DNA from: Runella zeae DSM 19591
Lineage (GTDB): Bacteria; Bacteroidota; Bacteroidia; Cytophagales; Spirosomataceae
Assembly (NCBI RefSeq): GCF_000423565.1
Contig: NZ_KE384044.1
Location: forward strand, 125,825-189,824
Direction of reading: 5' to 3'
DNA: 64,000 bases
The notes under the pieces: generated by a model
What the model was told of the DNA's origin: nothing
Seen by the model: only the letters and a program-made list of their open reading frames with translations
Database searches by the model: none
Part shown: positions 54,267 through 62,908 of the stretch, piece by piece
How positions within the stretch are numbered: the stretch's first letter is position 1
How the letters are laid out: the number at the start of each line of letters is the position of its first letter
Translations under genes and position numbers: made by a program

Positions 54267-54515
54267 ATGATTAGTCATTCATTTGCTAATGAGGACTCTT
54301 GTACACATTCAATACATTTATCAAAACAGGGTTCCTCAGGGGCTTTTTTTTATAAAACTTTAAGACCTTCTCAATTTGTTCCCTTGAAAGTAGAAAAACA
54401 CATTAATAATTCATCTGTCAGTCTATTATTTTTTGATCAAGACGCTTTAATAGAGTATTTCCAAAGTTTAAAAAAAATAGTCTCTCTTCTCAAACCAACA
54501 CTAATATTTCTTTAA
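54267..54515 (+). CDS. Possible small hypothetical protein
   Basis: 82 residues with ATG 54267. No motif or family; SLLFFDQDALIEYFQSLKKIV is a plausible helix. It fills most of the 406-base gap between the Cupin_8 gene and pgm, but base composition is like non-coding DNA. Doubtful. Confidence 0.25.
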   Translation: MISHSFANEDSCTHSIHLSKQGSSGAFFYKTLRPSQFVPLKVEKHINNSSVSLLFFDQDALIEYFQSLKKIVSLLKPTLIFL

Positions 54516-54524
54516 AAGATAAAC

Positions 54525-54554
54525 TTGCATCATTCGGGTGAGTTAGTAAATTTG
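54525..54554 (+). promoter_or_regulatory. Promoter of the phosphoglucomutase gene
   Basis: TTG at 54525-54527, 19-base spacer, TAAATTTG at 54547-54554 (full match), 45 bases before the ATG. Confidence 0.7.
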
Positions 54555-54599
54555 GGGATGTTTGTCTTTTAATGTATAAATCCAAAAATTGTAACCTCT

Positions 54600-56348
54600 A
54601 TGCTCGAAGCTGCAGTACAAACCAAAATAGACCAGTGGCTCAGCGGCAACTATGACGCTGACACCAAAAACACTATCCAACAACTCCTTGACCAACAGAA
54701 TTTTACAGAACTAACTGATTCGTTCTATAAAGATTTGGAGTTTGGAACAGGTGGACTTCGAGGATTGATTGGGATTGGCTCCAACCGCATGAACCAATAC
54801 ACTGTAGGAGCAGCTACCCAAGGATTGGCCAACTATCTCAACAAAACATTCCCCGGACAACCTATAAGTGTGGCAATCGCTCACGACAGTCGTATCAAAT
54901 CAGACGAATTTGCCCAAGTTATTGCTAATATCTTCTCTGCCAACGGTATAGAGGTGTATTTATTTGACGGGCTTCGTCCTACTCCTGAGCTAAGCTTTGC
55001 TATTCGGGCACTGGGCTGTCAGAGTGGGGTGGTCGTTACGGCCTCGCACAACCCTAAAGAGTATAATGGCTACAAAGCCTACTGGACCGACGGTAGCCAA
55101 GTAGTAGCACCTCACGACAAAAATGTGATTGACGAAGTAAACGCTATCCAATCAATTGATGACATTAAATTTGAGGGTGATGCCTCCAAAATCCACGCGA
55201 TAGGCGAAGAAATTGACAGCAAATACATCGATCAGATCATATCCCTCTCTATCTCGAAGGAGGCAATTGCCCGCCAAAAAGACCTCAAAATCGTGTACAC
55301 GCCCATCCACGGTACGGGTGTGACGCTTGTACCAAAGCTCTTGGCAAAAATGGGCTTTGAAAACGTAACGGTTATTGAGGAACAAGCCGAAGCCAAAGGA
55401 AATGGGCTTTTCCCAACTGTAGTATATCCTAATCCTGAAGAATCGGAAGCGATGGCTTTGGCGGTAAACAAAGCCAAAGAAATCGACGCAGATTTGGTAC
55501 TTGGCACCGACCCCGATGCCGACCGCGTAGGTATTGCGGTCAAAAATCACCACGGCGAAATCCAACTTCTCAACGGAAATCAAACCGCTACTCTCCTTAT
55601 CTACTATCTATTGCAAGCTTGGAAAGAAGCAGGAAAGTTGACAGGAAAAGAGTTTGTTTGTAAAACTATCGTGACCACTGACCTCATCGACAAAATGGCG
55701 GCTGGTTATGGAGTTCATTGTTATAACACCCTTACCGGCTTCAAATACATAGCCCAAGTGATTCGCGAATTAGAAGGACAACAGCAATTTATTGGTGGTG
55801 GTGAAGAAAGCTACGGTTATCTTATCGGAGATGCTGTTCGCGACAAAGACGCTATCGCAAGCTGTGGCATGATCGCCGAACTTACGGCTTATGCCAAAGA
55901 CAAAGGATTGAGCTTATTCGACATGCTCATGGAAGTATATAAGCAATTTGGTTTCTACTACGAGGGGCTGATTTCGCTTACCAAAAAAGGAAAATCTGGC
56001 GCCGAAGAAATCCAACAAATGATGGCGGATTTTCGTGCCAATCCTCCTCAGTCCATTGCTGGCTCCCCCGTGGTGCGTATTGACGACTACAAATTTTTGA
56101 AACGTACCGAAAACGGTCAAACTGTCGACATCCCTTCTGGCAGTATGGGAATTGAATCCTCTAATGTGCTTCAGTTTTTCACGGCTGATGGTACCAAATT
56201 TACCTGCCGCCCATCTGGAACCGAGCCCAAAATCAAGTTTTATGTAGGTGTAGTCGGCGAACTAGACAGCAATGAAAACTTCGATGCCGTCTATGAATCA
56301 CTTAAGCAAAAAGTACAGTCAATCGGGGCTGAACTTAACCTGAAATAG
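54600..56348 (+). CDS. Phospho-sugar mutase (phosphoglucomutase/phosphomannomutase)
   Basis: 582 residues of the alpha-D-phosphohexomutase fold. N-terminus has KDLEFGTGGLRGLIGIGSNRMN; the phospho-serine motif is TASHNPKEYNGYK near residue 150; the metal loop GTDPDADRVG is near 300; sugar-binding GGGEESYG near 400; phosphate-binding RPSGTEPKIKFY near 540. Interconverts hexose 1- and 6-phosphate for glycogen or cell-wall use. Size and motifs match the long (PgcA-type) group. Confidence 0.94.
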   Translation: MLEAAVQTKIDQWLSGNYDADTKNTIQQLLDQQNFTELTDSFYKDLEFGTGGLRGLIGIGSNRMNQYTVGAATQGLANYLNKTFPGQPISVAIAHDSRIKSDEFAQVIANIFSANGIEVYLFDGLRPTPELSFAIRALGCQSGVVVTASHNPKEYNGYKAYWTDGSQVVAPHDKNVIDEVNAIQSIDDIKFEGDASKIHAIGEEIDSKYIDQIISLSISKEAIARQKDLKIVYTPIHGTGVTLVPKLLAKMGFENVTVIEEQAEAKGNGLFPTVVYPNPEESEAMALAVNKAKEIDADLVLGTDPDADRVGIAVKNHHGEIQLLNGNQTATLLIYYLLQAWKEAGKLTGKEFVCKTIVTTDLIDKMAAGYGVHCYNTLTGFKYIAQVIRELEGQQQFIGGGEESYGYLIGDAVRDKDAIASCGMIAELTAYAKDKGLSLFDMLMEVYKQFGFYYEGLISLTKKGKSGAEEIQQMMADFRANPPQSIAGSPVVRIDDYKFLKRTENGQTVDIPSGSMGIESSNVLQFFTADGTKFTCRPSGTEPKIKFYVGVVGELDSNENFDAVYESLKQKVQSIGAELNLK

Positions 56349-56421
56349 GGGATTTTGTATTATTTTGAACAAAAAATTTGCTTCAATAGAAGAAAATAAC
56401 GTATATTCACGCTACGTTTAG

Positions 56422-56448
56422 AGCTCCGACTCATCATCGGGGCTTTTC
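56422..56448 (+). terminator. Terminator-like hairpin after the mutase
   Basis: AGCTCCGA / TCGGGGCT stem (one G-U) followed by TTTTC. A possible weak promoter (TTG 56378, TATATTCA 56402) precedes it, so it could bound a very short RNA. Confidence 0.55.
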
Positions 56449-56466
56449 ATCATAGGTTAAGTGTGA

Positions 56467-56506
56467 GAAAAGCCATACGCATATAGCGTAATGGCTTTTT
56501 TGTTTT
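56467..56506 (+). terminator. Second terminator before the periplasmic-binding gene
   Basis: AAAAGCCATACGC / GCGTAATGGCTTTT stem with one bulge, followed by TTGTTTTG. Confidence 0.8.
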
Positions 56507-56628
56507 GGTACTTCTTAGCTATTTTTACATTTCTATTCGTTTCCCCAAAGAACCATACTACTGAATGTCCACTACGAAGAAAGTAAGCATTCAGTATGTC
56601 AAACTTTTAAAACCCGGACAGACTCATA

Positions 56629-58311
56629 ATGAGAAAATTCATTTTGTTTTTTTTTCTATCTCCACTTCTTCTTCAAGCACAAGGTACGGATGCTAACTAT
56701 GAGCGAGAGTATAAGAGTGCCGTAAGTTTATACAAATCAGGCGACTATACCGCAGCTTTGCGAAGTCTTACTCCTCTCACGGCGGCCAAATACCAAAATG
56801 GGCTTGCACCTTTTGCACATTACTATTGGGCATTAGCTTCGCTCAAAACCAACCGTTTCGGCGAAAGCCGTCAGATGCTACATCAGCTCAGAGAACGATT
56901 TCCTGATTGGAAAAAAATGGACGATGTCTTGTACTTACAAGCCGACTTAGCGTTTCGGGATAAACAATTCGGCCAAGCCCTGGACTATTTGCAAGACATC
57001 ACATCGGCGGTTGTAAAAAAAGATGCGGAAAACCTAAAAAAGGTATATGTCAATCAAGTTCAAGACTTAGCATACCTCAAAAACCTATATCGTCAGTATC
57101 CTTCTGACCGAATAGTAGCCCAAAAAATCATCGACCTTATCCAACAAACTTCCAACGACAAGGCAGACTTAGAACTGTCTGACCAGTTGACTAATCGTTT
57201 TGGAATTGTTCCTGCCAAAACTACTACTTCAGTAAACCCCATCAAAAAAGGGCAAAACAATCTTCAAAAGGGGTATTATAACATAGGAATTGCTTTACCA
57301 TTCAAGCTTCGCGAATTTAGCCCGAGCCAACGTTTCCGTAGCAATCAGTTTGCCTATGATATGTACGAGGGAATGAAAATGGCCAAAGCCAAACTACAAC
57401 AAGAAGGTATTTTGGTCAGTCTTTTTTCGTATGATGTAGGTAGTGAACCGGAGGAAATGCTTGATGTGGTAAACAATACCAACTTTGCACAAACCGACCT
57501 CTTGTTTGGCCCTGTTTATAGCGAGCCTGCTAAACTAGCCGCCGACTATGCCGACAACAACAATATCTTTTTTATACACCCCACTACTCTTACTACCGAT
57601 ATTCTTACCAATCACCCCAATACTTTATTGTTACACCCTTCTTTTGAGCGTCAAGCTGATAAGAGCTTTGAATTCATGAGATCGCTGCCTGCTTCTATGG
57701 GACGAAAAGTCGCTATTTATTATGGCTCTGCTCGCCGTGATTCGGTATTGGCGGCAGCTTACAAATCCAAAGTAGATGCGGCTGGATACCAGACTGTTGA
57801 TTTTAGAAAAACCCGCGAAAAAATTGATTCTTCGGCTACTATTTCAGAAACAAACAAACCTAGCCACGTAGCTGTATTTAGTAGCTCCGAAGGAGATGGT
57901 ACTAAAGTATTGGCCATGCTCACAAAAAAACGACTTAAGCCTCCAGTACTCACAACAGCTACCGCTTTTAACATCCAAACTTTCCAACCCGCTCTCATAG
58001 AAGGACATACCGTGTATTGGCTAGATACTGAGTTTGTGGATATTACTAAACCACAAGTACGAGAATTTCAAACCTTGTATTTCAACAAAAGAAATACGAT
58101 TCCGTCGATTTATGCTATGCAGGGTTATGATGCATTATTGTTTTTTGGGCGAATGCTCCACAAATATCGTAACCAACTCCGCACCGGTTTAGAAACTCGC
58201 ACTTATGAAGACGACTACTTGCTTTCGGGCTTCAACTACCGAAACTCCAGCGACAATCAAGTAGTACCCATTCTTACCCTAGATGATATGCACTGGGTAC
58301 CAGCTAAATAA
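56629..58311 (+). CDS. TPR plus type-1 periplasmic-binding-fold protein (LpoA-like)
   Basis: 560 residues with signal peptide (residues 1-17, MRKFILFFFLSPLLLQA). Residues ~25-200 are TPR-like helix pairs (YKSAVSLYKSGDYTAALRSL, YYWALASLKTNRFGESRQML). From ~220 a periplasmic-binding type 1 domain: YNIGIALPFKL, YDMYEGMKMAKAKLQQEG, DLLFGPVYSEPAK, VAVFSSSEGDGTKV. The architecture resembles LpoA, which activates peptidoglycan synthases, and related ABC-binding proteins. Function is inferred from fold. Confidence 0.8.
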   Translation: MRKFILFFFLSPLLLQAQGTDANYEREYKSAVSLYKSGDYTAALRSLTPLTAAKYQNGLAPFAHYYWALASLKTNRFGESRQMLHQLRERFPDWKKMDDVLYLQADLAFRDKQFGQALDYLQDITSAVVKKDAENLKKVYVNQVQDLAYLKNLYRQYPSDRIVAQKIIDLIQQTSNDKADLELSDQLTNRFGIVPAKTTTSVNPIKKGQNNLQKGYYNIGIALPFKLREFSPSQRFRSNQFAYDMYEGMKMAKAKLQQEGILVSLFSYDVGSEPEEMLDVVNNTNFAQTDLLFGPVYSEPAKLAADYADNNNIFFIHPTTLTTDILTNHPNTLLLHPSFERQADKSFEFMRSLPASMGRKVAIYYGSARRDSVLAAAYKSKVDAAGYQTVDFRKTREKIDSSATISETNKPSHVAVFSSSEGDGTKVLAMLTKKRLKPPVLTTATAFNIQTFQPALIEGHTVYWLDTEFVDITKPQVREFQTLYFNKRNTIPSIYAMQGYDALLFFGRMLHKYRNQLRTGLETRTYEDDYLLSGFNYRNSSDNQVVPILTLDDMHWVPAK

Positions 58312-58317
58312 TAAAGT

Positions 58318-58427
58318 AAACTTGGCATGTTTCTGAAACAACCTCTTGCAAACATGCCAAGTTTGTTCAAAAACAAATACCAAACTCGGCATGTTTTGAT
58401 GGCAATCTCCCACCAACTTGCCATGTT
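58318..58427. promoter_or_regulatory. Four near-palindromic boxes with 32-bp period before hemL
   Basis: AAACTTGGCATGTTT (58318), AAACATGCCAAGTTT (58350), AAACTCGGCATGTTT (58382) and CAACTTGCCATGTTA (58414): each 15 bp, starting exactly 32 bp apart, each nearly palindromic. The hemL ATG is at 58447. The first two also form a 15-bp hairpin. They could be phased operators on one helix face or a dispersed repeat. Confidence 0.7.
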
Positions 58428-58446
58428 AAAATCTATTCAAGTAATC

Positions 58447-59736
58447 ATGCAACACACTCAAAGTCAAGAACTTTTTCAAAAAGCTAAACAGTACATTCCA
58501 GGAGGAGTCAACTCACCCGTAAGGGCATTTAGAGCAGTGGGCGGCTCACCCATTTTTATTAAATCAGCCAAAGGCCCCTATATCTATGACGAAGACGGTA
58601 ACCAATATCTAGAGTTTATTAATTCTTGGGGACCTATGATTTTGGGACACGCCCACGAGCTCATCGAAAAAGCCGTATCAGATGCTATCCAAAACTCTTT
58701 TTCTTTTGGTGCCCCTACCCGCAAAGAAGTAGAAATGGCCGAGCGCATCGTAAATATGGTGCCTTCGGTCGAGAAGGTTCGGATGGTCAATTCGGGAACG
58801 GAAGCCACGATGTCGGCGATTAGGGTAGCAAGAGGCTATACCGGTCGCGACAAAATCATCAAATTTGAAGGATGCTACCACGGGCATGGCGATAGTTTTT
58901 TGATTGCTGCGGGAAGCGGAGCCGTTACGATGGGCGTTCCTGATAGCCCCGGCGTCACTAAAGGCGTTGCCAACGACACCCTTACGGCACCTTTCAATGA
59001 TTTGACGGCACTACAACAACTCGTAGCGGCGAATCAAGGCCAAATCGCCGCTTTGATTCTGGAGCCTGTGGTAGGCAATATGGGCTGCGTATTGCCCGAA
59101 AAAGGCTATCTAGCAGCAATTCGTGAGCTATGTACCAAAGAAGGAATTGTCCTCATTTTTGACGAAGTGATGACTGGTTTCCGCCTCGCCAAAGGGGGCG
59201 CACAGGAGCGTTTTGGGATTATGCCAGACATGACTACGATGGGCAAAATCATCGGTGGCGGAATGCCCGTCGGGGCGTATGGCGGCAAGCGCGACATCAT
59301 GGATTGCGTATCGCCTGCGGGACCGGTTTACCAAGCTGGTACCCTCTCAGGAAACCCTATTGCAATGTCGGCAGGCTTGGCGATGTTGGAATATTTGGAC
59401 AATCACCCCGAAGTATATACGCGTCTTGATGAAGTAGGTCTGAAAATCACCGCAGGCTTCCAAGATTCTTTACAAAAATTAGGCTTAAACTTCACTATCA
59501 ATCAGATAGGGTCGATGTTTACGCTTTTTATGACTCCCGAAAAAGTCACCAATTTTGAAACGGCTAAATCTTCTGACTTGCCACTATTTGGACGTTATTT
59601 CCAAGCGATGCTCAAAAGAGGAATCTATTTAGCGCCTTCCCAATTCGAAAGTCTCTTCTTCTCTTACGCGCTCGAAGATAGCCACATTGAGCAGTTGATT
59701 CAGGCTAATGAAGAAGCATTGAAAGAGGTGATTTGA
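58447..59736 (+). CDS. hemL: Glutamate-1-semialdehyde 2,1-aminomutase
   Basis: 429 residues from ATG 58447; the longer frame to 58327 crosses the box array and is not conserved. N-terminus SQELFQKAKQYIPGGVNSPVRAF is the family start. PLP Lys is in TTMGKIIGGGMPVGAYGG near residue 265; the substrate loop GTLSGNPIAMSAG follows. It makes 5-aminolevulinate from glutamate-1-semialdehyde (C5 pathway of heme). Likely regulated through the upstream boxes. Confidence 0.96.
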   Translation: MQHTQSQELFQKAKQYIPGGVNSPVRAFRAVGGSPIFIKSAKGPYIYDEDGNQYLEFINSWGPMILGHAHELIEKAVSDAIQNSFSFGAPTRKEVEMAERIVNMVPSVEKVRMVNSGTEATMSAIRVARGYTGRDKIIKFEGCYHGHGDSFLIAAGSGAVTMGVPDSPGVTKGVANDTLTAPFNDLTALQQLVAANQGQIAALILEPVVGNMGCVLPEKGYLAAIRELCTKEGIVLIFDEVMTGFRLAKGGAQERFGIMPDMTTMGKIIGGGMPVGAYGGKRDIMDCVSPAGPVYQAGTLSGNPIAMSAGLAMLEYLDNHPEVYTRLDEVGLKITAGFQDSLQKLGLNFTINQIGSMFTLFMTPEKVTNFETAKSSDLPLFGRYFQAMLKRGIYLAPSQFESLFFSYALEDSHIEQLIQANEEALKEVI

Positions 59737-59743
59737 CAATTAA

Positions 59744-59793
59744 CCCCGGCAACGTTTTGAACGTTGCCGGGGTTGGTTTAAACGTTGCCGGGG
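59744..59793. repeat. Three-armed CCCCGGCAACGTT repeat, copy B
   Basis: Arms at 59744-59756, 59760-59772 (inverse) and 59781-59793 (inverse), between the ends of hemL and vapC. Same orientation as copy A. Confidence 0.75.
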
Positions 59794-59799
59794 TTGGTT

Positions 59800-60198
59800 T
59801 TACCAAATAACTTTTAATCCTTCGCTCTCGTACTTATGCACATTTTCATCGCAACTGATAAGCGTAAGGTTAAGTTGAATAGCTTGCCAAATAAGCATTT
59901 TATCAAAGGGGTCACGGTGATAAGCTGCCTTGAGTTGATGATAACTACTTGTGGTCTCTGCCGTCAAAGGAATAATCTTAAAGCCCGTTGCTAGGGCTGC
60001 TTGCGGAAAATCTTCGGGTCCATAGCCTTCTAACATTAACTTACCAATTGAGTATTTTAAGGAAATTTCCCAAAAACTGACTGCACTTACCGAAACCTCG
60101 TTGTCAGTATTTATAAGTACTTTTTTTGCGATAGAAGACAACTTCTGAGGCTCTGTTATAGCCCAAATAAGCGTATGGGTATCAAGCAAATAACTCAT
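59800..60198 (-). CDS. PIN-domain toxin of the VapC type
   Basis: 132 residues, a complete PIN domain: YLLDTHTLIWAI (Asp6), WEISLKYSIGKL (Glu44), RDPFDKMLIWQAI (Asp) and LISCDENVHKY (Asp). PIN toxins are Mg-dependent RNases cutting tRNA or rRNA, kept silent by the cognate antitoxin. It overlaps the antitoxin gene by four bases. Target unknown. Confidence 0.92.
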   Translation of the reverse strand: MSYLLDTHTLIWAITEPQKLSSIAKKVLINTDNEVSVSAVSFWEISLKYSIGKLMLEGYGPEDFPQAALATGFKIIPLTAETTSSYHQLKAAYHRDPFDKMLIWQAIQLNLTLISCDENVHKYESEGLKVIW

Positions 60199-60431
60199 AC
60201 ATTTAAAAAATCTTCTTCCGTTATTCCAAAATCACCCGAAAACGTAACTTTCCCTTTATTAGCCAAAATTCCTAAAGTACGTTTTGTAGACTTACGGGCT
60301 GATTTTGGAACTAGATAAGCTACGATTTCCTTTTTTTTTCCAAAAGCAACGGCCACTTCTTCTCCTGCTTGCACTTCTTGAAGTATTTCTGAAAATCGCG
60401 TTTTCAGCTCTCCTACAGTCATTATCTTCAT
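60195..60431 (-). CDS. Phd/YefM-type antitoxin
   Basis: 78 residues: MKIMTVGELKTRFSEILQEVQAGEEVAVAFGKKK, the Phd DNA-binding fold (ribbon-like N-terminus, then GEEV...), and a C-terminal toxin-binding tail EEDFLNV. It binds and blocks the PIN toxin and represses its own promoter. The 41-bp palindrome and promoter lie just upstream. Confidence 0.9.
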   Translation of the reverse strand: MKIMTVGELKTRFSEILQEVQAGEEVAVAFGKKKEIVAYLVPKSARKSTKRTLGILANKGKVTFSGDFGITEEDFLNV

Positions 60432-60447
60432 TTTATCTTTTTTTATT

Positions 60448-60478
60448 CAAATGTAGGTTTTTCTTGACAAGTTGTCAA
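60448..60478 (-). promoter_or_regulatory. Antitoxin-toxin promoter
   Basis: On the minus strand, TTG (60476-60478), 20-base spacer and TACATTTG (60448-60455, full match). Ends 17 bases before the antitoxin ATG at 60431. Confidence 0.75.
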
Positions 60479-60491
60479 GAAAAACCTACAT
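60451..60491. promoter_or_regulatory. 41-bp perfect palindromic operator of the toxin-antitoxin operon
   Basis: ATGTAGGTTTTTCTTGACAA at 60451-60470 and its exact inverse at 60472-60491, one base between them. It covers the -33 and -7 elements of the antitoxin promoter, so antitoxin or antitoxin-toxin binding would block transcription. Because it is symmetric it also holds a near-promoter (TACATTTA) on the plus strand. Confidence 0.75.
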
Positions 60492-60495
60492 TTAA

Positions 60496-60545
60496 CCCCG
60501 GCAACGTTTTGAACGTTGCCGGGGTTGTTTTGAACGTTGCCGGGG
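60496..60545. repeat. Three-armed CCCCGGCAACGTT repeat, copy C
   Basis: Arms at 60496-60508, 60512-60524 and 60533-60545, after the heparinase-like gene's stop. Same layout as copies A and B. Confidence 0.75.
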
Positions 60546-60557
60546 TTGTTGTTTTGA

Positions 60558-62489
60558 TTAATTCCCTACAATCACAAATCCTGCTTTCCCTTTTTGGGGT
60601 AAAGTTTTGTGAGTCAATATGATACGCTGCACCGGCAGGTTATCCCATTTGGTTTTGAAACTTACATATTCCATACCATCCGTAGAAGGGAAATCAGTCG
60701 AAACAGCCCATAGTTTGGGGTCATATTGTAGCGTAAAACTTTGACCTTTAGGCGTTTTCAACGACACTTTTCCGGGAGTGGCGGTATCTACTTCATTGAC
60801 CGTCATAAATACCTGCTGCAACGACGTGGGCTTTTGGGCCAATACATAATCATCGTTGATTTCTACCGAATTCTTAATACGATTGAGCTTCACCGTACGA
60901 TTCCACGTTTGAATACCTGCTTCTTTGGCATACGAGGGGGCTATATCCATACTCAAAGTCGCCTCTTTGTCCGACACCGTTGGTTTTATATTTTTTGCTT
61001 CGTAGCTACGTCCCGCCAATTGCCCTAAACCATTGATAATAGGCAAATTGTGATATTGGGACTGCGTAAACCAAAGTTCATAGCGCTTTGACGAAAACGT
61101 GCGAGCTGTATAATTGCCCCTACCTGCATCGATGATGATAGGCTCGCCATTGGCGTACAGCAAAAAATCCCCCACATCGTTGTGATTATGACTTTCGGCA
61201 TTGTGCCCACCGTGCGTTGCCATAAAAATACCATTGCCTGCCCGTGCTGTCAATACCTGAATATCACCAAACCAAGCATCTTTGACAGGCTCAAAAGTGT
61301 TTTTGTCACTTCCTATTTCCTTCACTGTCAGCAAGTTTTGAACTTTACGCATCCGATGAAAACCATTGTTTGAGATGGCCGTAGGATATTTTTCAACCGC
61401 CCATTTACCAAACTGCGTCAATTGTGCATCATTGATTTTTTTGCCAAAACGATACAGCATAATTCCGTCGGGTTTGAGCTTAGGGTCAGCATCCGCAAAA
61501 TTGACAAAGTAATCGTTTGCAATGTGCGTTTTATACACATAGGAGGCCATTTTTTGAATCAAAGGCTCACCATAAATATTCACCTTGCCCTGAGTGGCAC
61601 CATCAAGTAGCTCCAAACAATCAAACACACAGGCCCCCGCCGCAAACCAATAACTCGGCCCTTCGTCGCAGCCGCCATCTTCGCCCAAGCCATTGAGGTA
61701 CAAATCCAACCCCAACATGGCCCCATACAACGACTGCGCCCGACGCGCCTCGTCTTTTTCGAGCAGCAGCGTGGCCGTCATCCAATTAGACATAATCCAC
61801 GGATTCCAGTTGTTGACGGCATTTTTTTTGCTCATCCACCCATAGCGGTCGGGGTTTTTGAGCATAGGGATAAAAATCCGTTGATTGGTTTCGTGGTAGA
61901 TACGCTTCCGAATAAGCTTATTGATTTTATCGAGTTTGTCGCCCACAAAATAATCCGTTAGAGCCAAAACCGAGCCTGTTTCGGCTGCAAACAAATCAAC
62001 GATGTGGTCTTCGACATTGGGCAAACCTGTACCGCTGATATGCGCCGGAACACCCCAGAAACTCTCTTCACACATCGACCATACACCATTGAGGATAGCC
62101 TCCGTGAAGCGCCCTTTGTCTTCCATACTTTCGGCCAACACCAAGTCTATCAAGGCATTACGCTTAGCAAAAGAGATTTTACTGTGGCGTTCGCGGTCGC
62201 CTGAGCGTACAAAATCTAAAGAGATAGAAGCCGAAATAGGCTCAAACTTATAATTGAGCAGTTCTTCGCCGGTACGAATCGTACGCGCCATGACCGAATC
62301 CGGCACCGCCGCTTTCCATTCAGTGGGCGTTTTGGGGTAAGGTTTGAATTGATTTTGGGAAATTAGTGCCTGTTTGACGGCCTCTATCGAATATTTATTC
62401 CCCAGAATATTACGTTGAGTGACCTGCGCTTCACTCCTGAACTCCCCCAAAAGAAGCACAGCAAACAAAAAAACAAAAGATTTGAACAT
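60558..62489 (-). CDS. Secreted heparinase II/III-like polysaccharide lyase
   Basis: 643 residues with signal peptide (residues 1-21, ending RSEAQ). The N-terminal half is an alpha/alpha toroid; the C-terminal domain has the heparinase II/III signature SHNHNDVGDFLLYANGEPI with His residues near residue 433, then IIIDAGRGNYTARTF. Such lyases cut uronic-acid-containing polysaccharides (heparin, alginate and others) by beta-elimination; the substrate is unknown. The sulfatase at 4261 could act on the same kind of polymer, but the genes are 55 kb apart. Confidence 0.88.
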   Translation of the reverse strand: MFKSFVFLFAVLLLGEFRSEAQVTQRNILGNKYSIEAVKQALISQNQFKPYPKTPTEWKAAVPDSVMARTIRTGEELLNYKFEPISASISLDFVRSGDRERHSKISFAKRNALIDLVLAESMEDKGRFTEAILNGVWSMCEESFWGVPAHISGTGLPNVEDHIVDLFAAETGSVLALTDYFVGDKLDKINKLIRKRIYHETNQRIFIPMLKNPDRYGWMSKKNAVNNWNPWIMSNWMTATLLLEKDEARRAQSLYGAMLGLDLYLNGLGEDGGCDEGPSYWFAAGACVFDCLELLDGATQGKVNIYGEPLIQKMASYVYKTHIANDYFVNFADADPKLKPDGIMLYRFGKKINDAQLTQFGKWAVEKYPTAISNNGFHRMRKVQNLLTVKEIGSDKNTFEPVKDAWFGDIQVLTARAGNGIFMATHGGHNAESHNHNDVGDFLLYANGEPIIIDAGRGNYTARTFSSKRYELWFTQSQYHNLPIINGLGQLAGRSYEAKNIKPTVSDKEATLSMDIAPSYAKEAGIQTWNRTVKLNRIKNSVEINDDYVLAQKPTSLQQVFMTVNEVDTATPGKVSLKTPKGQSFTLQYDPKLWAVSTDFPSTDGMEYVSFKTKWDNLPVQRIILTHKTLPQKGKAGFVIVGN

Positions 62490-62723
62490 GGTTTAGAAAA
62501 GGGTTTAAGAATCGGTTTGGGTATAGATGGCAAAAAGCACTCGTAGATACTTAGAGACAGCAAAAAATGTAGCCATTACTTGTCTTCTAAACTCCTCCAA
62601 ACCAAAATTCTACTCTTTATCAGGCCTTTCCGTTACTTATATTCCTATCCTACGTCCATACTAAAAGTCATAGGTTAATATAAAAATTATGATTTGAAGG
62701 GTCCTATTTAATACATTGTTATT

Positions 62724-62842
62724 TTTTACCCGCAGAAGTCCGCTGAATAATACAAACGCAGATTTTCGCTGAAAAAGAGGGGCCTATAGCCAATAATCTG
62801 CGTTTCTCTGCGATTTCAATTTGCGCCAATCGGCGGGTAAAA
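62724..62842. repeat. Nested inverted repeat of the CGCAGATT family
   Basis: Outer arms TTTTACCCGC / GCGGGTAAAA (62724-62733, 62833-62842) and inner arms AAACGCAGATT / AATCTGCGTTT (62754-62764, 62795-62805). Looks like a dispersed intergenic element; 34790-34840 has a short relative. The rest of the 62490-62908 gap shows nothing else. Confidence 0.6.
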
Positions 62843-62908
62843 TTAAAAAAACACTTAGCTAACACTGTATTTAAATAATAATGCTATTAAACTTCAAATT
62901 TTTCTAAA

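Noticed and set aside
58327..58446. Upstream start for HemL
   Set aside because: It would translate the 32-bp box array, whose period is not a multiple of three, and the family start is at 58447.
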